From Mesonia hippocampi (GTDB lineage: Bacteria; Bacteroidota; Bacteroidia; Flavobacteriales; Flavobacteriaceae), in contig NZ_JACIFO010000005.1 of NCBI RefSeq assembly GCF_014197445.1, positions 62,001 to 126,000 of the forward strand: a DNA stretch of 64,000 nt, read 5' to 3'. Below are positions 17,348 through 25,474 of the stretch, one piece after another. The notes beneath the pieces are model-generated. The model was not told the origin of the DNA and made no database searches. It saw nothing but the letters and a program-made list of their open reading frames with translations. Position numbers and translations under genes: made by a program. Numbering within the stretch: position 1 is the first letter of the stretch; every line of letters starts with the position of its first letter.

Positions 17348-18580
17348 ATGCCCGAAAGTAAACCTAGATTAGCACGTTTAACCGCAATTGTAACACAATT
17401 ACAAGCCTCTAATTGCCTTACAGCAAGCTACCTTGCTAATAAACATGAGGTAAGTGTACGCACTATATATAGAGATATACGTACATTAGAGCAGTCTGGC
17501 ATTCCTATTGTAACGCTAGAGGGCAAAGGCTATACCTTAATGGATGGGTTTAAACTTCCGCCCATAATGTTTACAGAAGCAGAGGCAAATGCCCTTATTA
17601 CAGCAGAACATTTAATTTTAAAAAATACAGATACATCCTTAGTAGAGCAATACCAAAATGCTATTACAAAAATAAAAGCAGTACTTAGAGGAGAACAAAA
17701 AAATAAATCGGAGTTTATTGCGCAGCGTATCCAAGTACGCAACAATACCTACAACAATAAAACCAGCAATTACCTTATACAACTGCAAGCTTATATTGCT
17801 AGTTTTAATGTTATAGAAATAAAATACCTCTCTTTAGAAAATAAACACACCACCAGAGCCATAGAGCCCTTTGCCCTATACACCACCAATAACAATTGGA
17901 TACTTATAGCCTTTTGCAGAAAACGCCAAGCTTTTAGAGCCTTTAGGCTAGACTGCATACAAGAAATTAAAAAAACAACACAGCAGTTTACCCCTCATAA
18001 TTTTACCTTAGAAGAGTATTTAGAAAGCTGTAGAAAAAAATATTTCCCTACCCCTGACATACCTTTGGCAGTTCCCCAACCTAATTTTACAAAAAATATA
18101 AACTCTAACATTATGGAACAAATTAAAATTAAGCCGTTTAACCTAATAGGTATTGCTGTAAGAACAACCAACCAAAACAACCAAGCTCTAGAAGACATTA
18201 GTAAACTATGGCAACAATTTATGCAAGAAGACATTGCAAACAAAATACCTAACAAGCTAAGCAACAATGTTTACTCGCTATACACCCATTACCAAAAAGA
18301 CTTTACAGCCCCATACACCACCATACTAGGTTGTAAAGTAAGCAGTTTAGAAAACATTCCCGAAGGCATGGTAGGCGAAAGCTTTACAGGAGGTACTTAT
18401 TTAAAAAGCAGTGTAAAAGGAAATCTTGCCGATGGCATAGTAGGAGAACAATGGAATAAAATCTGGAAAATGAAACTAGACAGGGCATACACCGCAGATT
18501 TTGAAATTTATGGCAGTAAAGCTCAAGACCCAACCGCTGCAGAAGTAGATTTTTATATAGCTATTAATAAAGAAGCCTAA
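17348..18580 (+). CDS. WYL-type transcriptional regulator fused to a GyrI-like effector domain
   Basis: A 410-residue regulator with three parts. Residues 1-60 form a DeoR/HTH-11-type winged helix (LTASYLANKHEVSVRTIYRDIRTLEQSGIPI). Residues about 140-220 form a WYL domain, in which the name motif reads WIL (NNWILIAFCRKRQAFRAFRL). From about residue 258 (MEQIKIKPFNLIGIAVRT) to the end is a GyrI-like/AraC-type effector-binding domain (GESFTGGTYLKSSVKG, WNKIWKMKLDRAYTADFEIY). The reading frame is unbroken across the join, so this is one fused protein rather than two genes. YafY-type regulators sense small molecules through WYL; here a second ligand-binding module is added. No target operator or partner gene is evident next to it. 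Confidence 0.85.
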   Translation: MPESKPRLARLTAIVTQLQASNCLTASYLANKHEVSVRTIYRDIRTLEQSGIPIVTLEGKGYTLMDGFKLPPIMFTEAEANALITAEHLILKNTDTSLVEQYQNAITKIKAVLRGEQKNKSEFIAQRIQVRNNTYNNKTSNYLIQLQAYIASFNVIEIKYLSLENKHTTRAIEPFALYTTNNNWILIAFCRKRQAFRAFRLDCIQEIKKTTQQFTPHNFTLEEYLESCRKKYFPTPDIPLAVPQPNFTKNINSNIMEQIKIKPFNLIGIAVRTTNQNNQALEDISKLWQQFMQEDIANKIPNKLSNNVYSLYTHYQKDFTAPYTTILGCKVSSLENIPEGMVGESFTGGTYLKSSVKGNLADGIVGEQWNKIWKMKLDRAYTADFEIYGSKAQDPTAAEVDFYIAINKEA

Positions 18581-18619
18581 GCTATTTTTATAAAATAAAC
18601 CATAGCGTAGCAAGTGTTT

Positions 18620-18664
18620 AACCCTATTTTCTTGTTTAAAATTAAATAAGAAAATAGGGTTTTT
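18620..18664 (+). terminator. Terminator after the WYL/GyrI regulator gene
   Basis: A 14-bp perfect stem AACCCTATTTTCTT / AAGAAAATAGGGTT with a 14-base loop and a short T-run. Confidence 0.8.
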
Positions 18665-18688
18665 CCAACTAAAAAAAATCAAAACCAA

Positions 18689-19693
18689 ATGTATCACCCT
18701 AGACTTTACGGTAGCTTTTATGAGATGGGACATAAGTACGGAAAGCTATTATACAAAAAAGCAAATTTTAGCATCCCAGAAATAACCACAGAAAAAAGCA
18801 ACTTTGGATTAAAAGCCTATCAAGAATTAAAAAACTTTTACCCAGAAGCCATCGAAGAAATAGAAGGTTTTGCCGCAGGCATAAACGATAAACCCGAAAA
18901 ACTTGGGGCTTTTCTATTAAGTATCCCTGTCTTAGAAAACACAGGGCAATGTAGTGTTTTTGCTTACCAAGGTGATAACGGAGTAATTGTAGGCAGAAAC
19001 TACGATATGTTATTCGAGTTTAAAAAATTTACCGAGAGTAGCCTTATTGCACCTACAGGGAAATATGCCTATATAAGCCAATCTGATGTTTTTATTGGCA
19101 GGTCTGATGGCATTAATGAAAAAGGACTTAGCATTGCTATGGCTTTTGTAAATGGTAAAAACTATGTACCTGGCATAAGTTTTCATTTCATTATAAAAAA
19201 AGTATTAGAGAATTGTGCCAGCACACAAGAGGCAATACAACTTATTACAACAGCAAAAGTAGCGAGTAGCAACAATTTTTTAGTAGCCGATAAGGAAGGA
19301 ACCCTAGCAATTATAGAGTCGGCACCTCAAAAAAGTCATGTAATATATCCTAAAAAAGGCACTAATTACCTATACATTACCAATCAGTTTACTTCCAATA
19401 CCATGAAAAACTACGATGCAGGTGGCGTAGCTTGGAGCAAAAGTTTGGTACGTTACCAGAGCTTAGCCCATAAATTGGCAGTAACAAAAAACCTAGATTT
19501 AGCGCAAGCCAAAGCTATATTAAGCGATAAATGTGTTTGTTTAAATTTAAGAAAAGAGAAATTTGGCACCATTTGGTCTGTTGTAGCTAAGCTCAACAAC
19601 CTAGAGATAGAACGTGCCGAAGCAAAGCCTACACTTACTAACTACAAACCAGAAACCCGTTTAGCCTGGTGGCTTAAACGCCGAGCAAGGTAG
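18689..19693 (+). CDS. C45 family Ntn hydrolase / acyltransferase
   Basis: A 334-residue member of the C45 peptidase family, related to acyl-CoA:6-aminopenicillanic acid acyltransferase and to acid ceramidase-like amidases. These Ntn hydrolases mature by self-cleavage before a cysteine. The likely nucleophile is Cys88 in NTGQCSVFAYQG, the expected GxC-type position, followed by the typical GVIVGRNYDM (Arg and Asn in the active site) and GINEKGLSIAMAFV. Later NNFLVADKEGTLAIIES and YLYITNQF also match. No signal peptide, so probably cytoplasmic; self-cleavage would leave an 87-residue alpha chain. Substrate unknown. The gene starts 25 bases after the preceding terminator. Confidence 0.82.
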   Translation: MYHPRLYGSFYEMGHKYGKLLYKKANFSIPEITTEKSNFGLKAYQELKNFYPEAIEEIEGFAAGINDKPEKLGAFLLSIPVLENTGQCSVFAYQGDNGVIVGRNYDMLFEFKKFTESSLIAPTGKYAYISQSDVFIGRSDGINEKGLSIAMAFVNGKNYVPGISFHFIIKKVLENCASTQEAIQLITTAKVASSNNFLVADKEGTLAIIESAPQKSHVIYPKKGTNYLYITNQFTSNTMKNYDAGGVAWSKSLVRYQSLAHKLAVTKNLDLAQAKAILSDKCVCLNLRKEKFGTIWSVVAKLNNLEIERAEAKPTLTNYKPETRLAWWLKRRAR

Positions 19694-19720
19694 AAACAAA
19701 AACTACTTGAGGTAATTGCA

Positions 19721-19763
19721 TAAAAAAGGCACCTATTTTATATTTTATTAATGCTAGGTGCCT
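19721..19763 (-). terminator. Terminator after the type II NADH dehydrogenase gene
   Basis: AGGCACCTA / TAGGTGCCT form a 9-bp stem with a 19-base loop. The T-run (TTTTTTA) follows only in the minus-strand direction, so this serves the NADH dehydrogenase gene ending at 19851. Confidence 0.75.
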
Positions 19764-19850
19764 AATCAAGTGTTACTTGATAAAAAACTATTATTGTGAT
19801 AAATATACATATAATTATTAATAAAATACAAATTTTTAACAAAAATACTT

Positions 19851-21140
19851 TTAAGAATCTAGGTTTCTTTTAAAAGGTCTTATTATTAAACGTGCCGCTT
19901 TATCGTAGTTTATATAGTTATAACTCCAATTAAAAAAGGTAATTACCCTATTTCTAAAGCCTACTAAAAACCAAAGGTGTACCAGCATCCATATAAACCA
20001 TGCAAAAAAACCAGTATAGGTTTTCTTATTTCTATCTACAACAGCTTTGTTTCTTCCTACGGTTGCCATAGTACCTTTATCGTTGTACGCAAAAGGAAGT
20101 AGGCTTTTATTTGCCAATAAGCGTTCTAAATTTTTTGCCAAATGCTTGGCTTGCTGTATGGCAGGCTGCGCTAACATGGGATGACCTTTAGGCAAAGCTT
20201 CGGTTTGCATGCAAGCAATATCGCCCAAAGCAAAGATATTTTTATAAGGTTCTATTTGGTTATAAACATTTACTTTATAACGGTTTGCCTGTTTAATAAG
20301 TGCCGAGGCTTGTAAACCTTCTACGGGCGCGCCTGTAACCCCTGCACTCCAAATAAATGTTTTGGTTTCTAGCGCTAAATCAGCCTGATTGGTGGTTACC
20401 AAACTCCCGTTGTAATCCTCTACTCTCGTGTTTAATAAAATTTCTACCCCTAACTCTTTTAAGAATTTTGATGCAGCTTTAGACGATTTTTCGCTCATGG
20501 CTGCCAGCACTCTTGAGGCACCTTCTATTAGATATATAGAAATTTCCGATGCTTTAATATCAGGATAATCGCGTTCTACCACATTATTACGCAGCTCGGC
20601 AATGGCTCCTGCAAGCTCTACTCCTGTAGGGCCACCTCCTGCAATTACAAAACGCAGCAGTGCCGCCCGCTCTTTTGGCTGGCTTGTTATGGTTGCCTGC
20701 TCTAAATTTTGCAAAATTAAACTCCTAATGTTTAGTGCCTGTGGTACTGTTTTCATCCAAACGGCATTGGCTTCTATTGCTTTATTGCCAAAAAAATTGG
20801 TTTTAGAACCGGTGGCAATTACTAGATAATCGAAACTTAAATCGCCTATTGTGGTGCTTATAACTTGCCTTTCGGCAGAAATATGTTGCACCTCTGCCAA
20901 CCTAAAAAAGATGTGTTTGCCGTTTTTTATGGTTTTTCGTAATGGGTATGCAATAGAGTCTGGCTCTAAACCTGCAGTAGATACTTGGTATAATAACGGC
21001 TGAAATGTATGGTAATTATGCTTATCTATTAATACAACCTGAAAGTTCTTGTTTTCTACTAAGGCTTTAGCAAGATTCATACCTGCAAAACCTCCCCCAA
21101 TAATAACTAAGCGAGGTTGAGTTGTGTTTGGGATATTCAT
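19851..21140 (-). CDS. Type II NADH dehydrogenase (NAD(P)/FAD-dependent oxidoreductase)
   Basis: A 429-residue, non-proton-pumping NADH:quinone oxidoreductase of the respiratory chain. The FAD-binding GxGxxG lies at the N-terminus (LVIIGGGFAGMNLAKAL, about 11-27) and is followed by VLIDKHNYHTFQPLLYQVSTAGL, a segment characteristic of NDH-2 and SQR-type enzymes. The second nucleotide-binding motif, RFVIAGGGPTGVELAGAIAEL near 163-183, binds NADH. The cofactor closing motif is NIFALGDIACMQT. The C-terminal 60 residues contain a hydrophobic segment (GFFAWFIWMLVHLWFLVGF) that would bind the inner face of the membrane. It is transcribed alone. Confidence 0.92.
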   Translation of the reverse strand: MNIPNTTQPRLVIIGGGFAGMNLAKALVENKNFQVVLIDKHNYHTFQPLLYQVSTAGLEPDSIAYPLRKTIKNGKHIFFRLAEVQHISAERQVISTTIGDLSFDYLVIATGSKTNFFGNKAIEANAVWMKTVPQALNIRSLILQNLEQATITSQPKERAALLRFVIAGGGPTGVELAGAIAELRNNVVERDYPDIKASEISIYLIEGASRVLAAMSEKSSKAASKFLKELGVEILLNTRVEDYNGSLVTTNQADLALETKTFIWSAGVTGAPVEGLQASALIKQANRYKVNVYNQIEPYKNIFALGDIACMQTEALPKGHPMLAQPAIQQAKHLAKNLERLLANKSLLPFAYNDKGTMATVGRNKAVVDRNKKTYTGFFAWFIWMLVHLWFLVGFRNRVITFFNWSYNYINYDKAARLIIRPFKRNLDS

Positions 21141-21382
21141 AAAATTGTTTTATACCCTAAATTTAAGTTTTTATTTTTTGATACGAATACCGCTTTATAT
21201 TTTTTTATAACTCCTAAAAAACACAAGAAAATCTCTACCAAACACAGGTACTTATCTAGCTAATTATCAAAGCTAAAGAAGATATATATTTTACTAAAAG
21301 CTTTTTATAAGGCTTTATTTTTTATTTATTTTGTAACAAAAATACGTTTAGAGTAACCTATTATGATAAGAAATAACCACAA

Positions 21383-21877
21383 GTGAAAACAACAACAACA
21401 GATACATTTGTTAGTTTACTAGAAAAACATCAGAACATTATTCATAAAATATGCCGGCTATACACCAATAGCCAAGACGAACATAATGATTTATTTCAGG
21501 AGATTACCATACAACTCTGGCGTGCTTATCCTAAATTTAGAGGAGAAGCAAAATTTTCTACTTGGATGTATCGCGTATCGTTAAATACAGCTATTACGCT
21601 TTTTAAAAAGGCAAAACGCCAAATAGAAACACAAAGCTTTGATAAAGTAGAGTTTAAAATTAAATTTGAAGCTTACGATGATACGGTAGAACAGCAACTA
21701 TCGCAAATGTATAAAGCTTTACATACCCTAAACGATATAGATAAGGCATTGGTTTTTTTATATTTAGAAGATAAAAATTATACAGAAATTTCTGAGACAC
21801 TAGGTATTAGCGAAGTAAATGCACGTGTAAAAATGAATAGAATTAAGAAGAAACTTCGCGAAATATTAAACCCTTAG
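21383..21877 (+). CDS. ECF-type RNA polymerase sigma factor
   Basis: A 164-residue sigma-70-family factor of the extracytoplasmic-function type, with region 2 (about 20-85: DEHNDLFQEITIQLW, FSTWMYRVSLNTAI) and region 4 (about 105-160: DIDKALVFLYLEDKNYTEISETLGI, then VNARVKMNRIKKKL as the recognition helix). Regions 1 and 3 are absent, as expected. Translation probably begins at a GTG (21383), since no ATG is available upstream at a suitable distance; the next in-frame choices would delete part of region 2. The following membrane-protein gene starts six bases after its stop and is probably the cognate regulator. Confidence 0.9.
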   Translation: MKTTTTDTFVSLLEKHQNIIHKICRLYTNSQDEHNDLFQEITIQLWRAYPKFRGEAKFSTWMYRVSLNTAITLFKKAKRQIETQSFDKVEFKIKFEAYDDTVEQQLSQMYKALHTLNDIDKALVFLYLEDKNYTEISETLGISEVNARVKMNRIKKKLREILNP

Positions 21878-21883
21878 TAAGTT

Positions 21884-22501
21884 ATGGACGAGTTAGAATT
21901 TTTAAAACAAAGCTGGAAAAGCCAAGAGAGTAAACTCCCTAAGATAAAGGCTAAAGAGATATATGGGTTGTTACACAAGAAATCTTCTTCTTCTGTAAAG
22001 TGGATTTTTATTATAAGTTTAATAGAGCTTGGTTTAGGAATTTCGTTAAACATTGTTTTTTACGATGATGCTTTTTGGAAAATAGCCGAAGAGCTAAATT
22101 TAAAAACAGCAGCTATTTTATATAACCTTATCAGTTATACGGTTACGGCTGTGTTTGTTTATTTCTTTTACCGTAATTATAAAACCATTAGCTCTACACA
22201 ATCGGTTTCTGGGTTAATGAAAAAAATTATAAAAACCCGTAAAGTGGTACATTATTACATTATGTACATTATACTAAGTTCTGGTATAAGTGGTTTTATT
22301 ACCTATTTATACATGAATTTCTATTACTTGCCAGAAAAATACCAACAGTTTATTGTAGAAAATAAATGGCTAGTTATTGCAAAAGGAATTTTAGTTTTTA
22401 CAATTCTCGCCTTTTTAATCTGGGGAATATATGCGCTTATTTACGGACTTATTCTTAAACGATTGCTTAGAAATTACAAAGAGTTACAAAAAATTGAATA
22501 G
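21884..22501 (+). CDS. Membrane protein coupled to the ECF sigma factor
   Basis: A 205-residue protein I do not recognise as a named family. Residues 1-35 are soluble and acidic/lysine-rich (DELEFLKQSWKSQE), then four hydrophobic segments follow at about 39-58, 77-98, 122-143 and 163-190. This is the layout of membrane-embedded anti-sigma factors, with a short cytoplasmic N-terminus that holds the sigma factor. It begins six bases after the sigma gene, so the two form an operon. Anti-sigma function is inferred from position and topology only; no zinc-binding HxxxCxxC motif of ZAS proteins is present. Confidence 0.68.
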   Translation: MDELEFLKQSWKSQESKLPKIKAKEIYGLLHKKSSSSVKWIFIISLIELGLGISLNIVFYDDAFWKIAEELNLKTAAILYNLISYTVTAVFVYFFYRNYKTISSTQSVSGLMKKIIKTRKVVHYYIMYIILSSGISGFITYLYMNFYYLPEKYQQFIVENKWLVIAKGILVFTILAFLIWGIYALIYGLILKRLLRNYKELQKIE

Positions 22502-22505
22502 TTGT

Positions 22506-23324
22506 TTAGGATTTTTTTTCTTTATAACTCCAACGTCTCATTTCGTTTAAATCCTCCTCAGCTTTAAGCTCGCTTTCAGGAATTACTTTAAGGAAAGAGT
22601 CGTGCTGCTCTATACTGTATTCTAATTTTTCTATAATGCTTTCTACAGCTTCGTTTTCGTAATCAAAAACAAGTGGTTCTTTAATCACCATAGACTGTAA
22701 GATGCCTCGTTTTTTTATACGGATTCCTTTTTTATCAAACGATCTTCTAAAACCATCTATTACAATAGGCACAACAATGGGTTGGTATTTTCTAATAATA
22801 TGTGCGGTACCTTTACGTATAGGTTTCCAAGGTGTGGTAGTTCCTTGCGGAAAAGTAATTACCCAACCATCGTCTAACGCTTTCCCTATATTGGTAATGT
22901 CGCTCATTTTTACCTGTCTGTTTACGGTTTTTCCTTTAGCACGCCATGTACGCTCTACAGGAATTGCCCCTGCATAAGCTAATATTCTGGCTAATGGTCC
23001 AGAACGCATTGTTTCTTTTGCCGCTATATAGTAAAGGTTTAATTTAGGTTGCCAGAGATAACCTATGTTTTTAATATGGTCTTCTCGCCCACTAAGGCTT
23101 GCATTAAACACATGAAACATGGCTACAACATCGGCAAAATAGGTTTGATGGTTAGAAACAAACAATACGTTTTTATCTGGAAGGTTTCTGAGTATTTCCG
23201 AGCCTTCTATTTGTAGTTCATTAAATCCGTTGTAACGACTATGGGTTAAAGCCCCCATAATCCTAATAAGCCATTTTTTTAAGAAAAGTATATGACCAAA
23301 AGGATTCTTTTTAAATATCCCCAT
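22506..23324 (-). CDS. PlsC-like 1-acylglycerol-3-phosphate acyltransferase family protein
   Basis: A 272-residue acyltransferase of the lysophospholipid acyltransferase family, expected at the inner membrane in phospholipid or acyl-aminolipid synthesis. Motif I reads SNHQTYFADV, in which five residues rather than the usual four lie between His and Asp. Motif III reads FPQGTTTPWKP instead of FPEGTR. The order and spacing of the other blocks (GAIPVERTWR, PIVVPIVIDGFRR) fit the family. The variant motifs recur in Bacteroidota homologues as far as I remember, so the protein is probably active, with a lineage-specific substrate. It ends four bases from the convergent membrane-protein gene with no visible terminator between. 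Confidence 0.82.
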   Translation of the reverse strand: MGIFKKNPFGHILFLKKWLIRIMGALTHSRYNGFNELQIEGSEILRNLPDKNVLFVSNHQTYFADVVAMFHVFNASLSGREDHIKNIGYLWQPKLNLYYIAAKETMRSGPLARILAYAGAIPVERTWRAKGKTVNRQVKMSDITNIGKALDDGWVITFPQGTTTPWKPIRKGTAHIIRKYQPIVVPIVIDGFRRSFDKKGIRIKKRGILQSMVIKEPLVFDYENEAVESIIEKLEYSIEQHDSFLKVIPESELKAEEDLNEMRRWSYKEKKS

Positions 23325-23363
23325 GTATATTTATTGTTTTTGGAAGCTTCAAATATACAAAAA

Positions 23364-24014
23364 TTATAACTCTAACATAGCTGCTTTAACTAAGTGCTTT
23401 ACCTCGTTAAGAACCATACCTGTAGCGCCCCAAACTATTTGGTTTTGTAACAAAAATGCAGGAACCTCTACATTTTGGGCATAAGAAGTAGAGAGTTTTT
23501 GTGTAATTAAGGATGAAGTTGCTAGAAAATCTTGAAGTTTTACCTCTAAAATAGCTTCTACTTCCTCTTCCTGACGGATAAAGTTTAACGGATTTTTAGC
23601 ATAGCCTAAAAAAGGATGCATCAAAAAGTTAGAGGGTGGGATGTATACTTCTGTTAAAGGTCTTATTATTTCTACTTTCTGTGGTAGCACGCCAACCTCT
23701 TCGTAGGTTTCGCGTAAGGCAGTATCTTTTATATCTTTATCAAATAATTCTGCTTTACCACCAGGAAAACCAACTTGAGCAGAGTGCACGCCTTTGTATG
23801 TTTTGCGTAAAATTAAAACAAGGTTTGTTTCTTGGTTTTTATTTGGGTAAAAAAGTACCATGACTCCAGCTTTTCTTGGGGTTAAATTTTGCCAATTTAC
23901 CTTTTTGAGGTTCTCTTTTCTGAATAAAGGACTCATTTCTGCATGTGCTTTTTCGCCTAGAAGTCCAATTTTTTCTATTTTTGAAACCAATTCTTGAAAT
24001 GCTAGAAATGTCAT
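23364..24014 (-). CDS. Nudix hydrolase, coenzyme A pyrophosphatase type
   Basis: A 216-residue Nudix hydrolase that probably cleaves coenzyme A or acyl-CoA to 3',5'-ADP and phosphopantetheine. The full Nudix box, GGKAELFDKDIKDTALRETYEEVGVL near residues 80-105, is summarised by its Gly, REtyEE and Gly residues. The preceding LVLILRKTYKGVHSAQVGFPGG matches the UPF0035 signature that separates CoA pyrophosphatases (NudL/PCD1) from other Nudix enzymes. The start at 24014 (MTFLAFQELVSKIEKI) gives a family-length N-terminus. It overlaps by seven bases the start of the divergent cyclophilin gene. Confidence 0.88.
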   Translation of the reverse strand: MTFLAFQELVSKIEKIGLLGEKAHAEMSPLFRKENLKKVNWQNLTPRKAGVMVLFYPNKNQETNLVLILRKTYKGVHSAQVGFPGGKAELFDKDIKDTALRETYEEVGVLPQKVEIIRPLTEVYIPPSNFLMHPFLGYAKNPLNFIRQEEEVEAILEVKLQDFLATSSLITQKLSTSYAQNVEVPAFLLQNQIVWGATGMVLNEVKHLVKAAMLEL

Positions 24015-24742
24015 TAAAAAAATCCGTTTTATCAGGTTTGCTACTCAGTTTTTGCTTTGCTTGTCAAGATACAAAAACCACGCCAACTAAAGCACCTAAA
24101 AAAAGTACTTTAACTACACAACAAGATAGCTTATTAAAAGCTATTGTAATTCCTTCTGGTGGAGAAAAAACCGAAATGGATTTAAGCAACATTACACCTA
24201 TTACGCAAGAAGAACTTATTCCTTTTCTTACCGCATACGGAGAAAAAAACCCAGAACAAAAAGTGCTTATTTCTACCGATTATGGAGATATTGAAATCAC
24301 CTTATTTAACAATGCTCCTTTGCATCGTGCAAATTTTATACGTTTGGTAAAACTAAATTACTTTAATACTACATTTTTTCATCGTGTGGCAGCGGGATTT
24401 GTTGTACAAGGTGGGAATAGCGATACTTTTACTACGCCTAAAAACAGAAAAGCTGTGGGCGATTATCTTATTCCTAATGAGTTTTCGTCTAAACACCCCC
24501 ATACTTACGGTGCTTTTTCTGCAGCAAAATATAGCGAACAAAATATTAGTAAAGCCTCCTCTCCCTTCGAGTTTTTTATTGTGGTAGATAAAACAGGTGC
24601 ACATCACTTAGATAACGAACATACTGTTTTTGGAAAAGTTACTAAAGGAATGGATGTTGCTTTAAAAATTGCAAAAGCTCCTGTAGACGAACGCGAGTGG
24701 CCTATAGAAAATATTACAATGGATATTGAAATAGTGAATTAA
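24008..24742 (+). CDS. Cyclophilin-type peptidyl-prolyl isomerase lipoprotein
   Basis: A 244-residue lipoprotein. The start MSLKKSVLSGLLLSF followed by the lipobox CFAC gives a proper lipoprotein signal; an ATG 63 bases upstream would place a second hydrophobic stretch in front of it and is not preferred. After a Thr/Lys-rich linker, the cyclophilin domain spans about residues 90-242: VLISTDYGDIEITLFNNAPLHRANFIRLVKLNYFNTTFFHRVAAGFVVQGG carries the catalytic FHRV arginine, although EHTVFGKVTKGMDV is the only other strong block, and the family's GSQFFI is less clear (ASSPFEFFIVV). It would fold periplasmic or outer-membrane proteins. Its 5' end overlaps the divergent Nudix gene. Confidence 0.88.
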   Translation: MSLKKSVLSGLLLSFCFACQDTKTTPTKAPKKSTLTTQQDSLLKAIVIPSGGEKTEMDLSNITPITQEELIPFLTAYGEKNPEQKVLISTDYGDIEITLFNNAPLHRANFIRLVKLNYFNTTFFHRVAAGFVVQGGNSDTFTTPKNRKAVGDYLIPNEFSSKHPHTYGAFSAAKYSEQNISKASSPFEFFIVVDKTGAHHLDNEHTVFGKVTKGMDVALKIAKAPVDEREWPIENITMDIEIVN

Positions 24743-24774
24743 GTTTGTTTTTTTATCTTAATTAGAGATTCACT

Positions 24775-25389
24775 TTAAGCTTCGTTTCTATAAATATTTG
24801 GCAAGCCAATGTTAAAAACCACAGCTAAAGTTCTTACCGAAAAAACAACAATTGCAGAAACTACAAAAATAACATTTACAGGAAAATTAAGGTTTAGCAT
24901 AATAAAATAAGCTGTTGCTCCTAAGATACATGCCGTGGCATAAATATCTTTTTCTCTAAAAATTACAGGAATTTCGTTACACAAAATATCGCGTACTACT
25001 CCTCCAAAACAAGCACTTATCGTACCAATAGCAATACAAATGATGGAAGAGAAACCAGCTTCGATACCTTTTTCTACCCCAATAACAGTGTATAAGCTTA
25101 TCCCAATAGTATCAAAAAGAAATAAACCTCTGCGTAAATAGTATAATTTTTTTCTGAAGATAATTGCAAAAACAGTAGTAATGGCAATGGTGTACATAAA
25201 AAAGTAATCGTTCATCCAAACAATAGGCGCATCGATAAGTAAGTCTCTAATGGTCCCTCCGCCAACGGCTGTTACAAACGCAATGATGAAGATACCAAAC
25301 AAGTCCATTCGTTTTTTTATAGCCGATAATACGCCCGAGATAGTAAAAGCCATTACCCCTAGTGTGTCTATAATAAATAAGTAATCCAT
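24775..25389 (-). CDS. TRIC-type (UPF0126/YicG) small channel protein
   Basis: A 204-residue, seven-helix membrane protein of the UPF0126/TRIC family. Two homologous halves each begin with a glycine-rich helix: ALSAIKKRMDLFGIFIIAFVTAVGGGTIRDLLI and FSSIICIAIGTISACFGGVVRDILCNEIP share the GGG/GGxxRD motif that lines the pore in prokaryotic TRIC channels. These conduct monovalent cations; some bacterial relatives have been linked to glycine or amino-acid transport. Which ion or solute applies here is not decided by sequence. It is convergent with the cyclophilin gene. Confidence 0.88.
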   Translation of the reverse strand: MDYLFIIDTLGVMAFTISGVLSAIKKRMDLFGIFIIAFVTAVGGGTIRDLLIDAPIVWMNDYFFMYTIAITTVFAIIFRKKLYYLRRGLFLFDTIGISLYTVIGVEKGIEAGFSSIICIAIGTISACFGGVVRDILCNEIPVIFREKDIYATACILGATAYFIMLNLNFPVNVIFVVSAIVVFSVRTLAVVFNIGLPNIYRNEA

Positions 25390-25474
25390 AAGTTGGTTAG
25401 TGGTTTAACTACATTTATATAAAAATTGCAGCTAATAGTTTATAGTTTCTTTTTTATAAAATTAGCAAAGAAAT

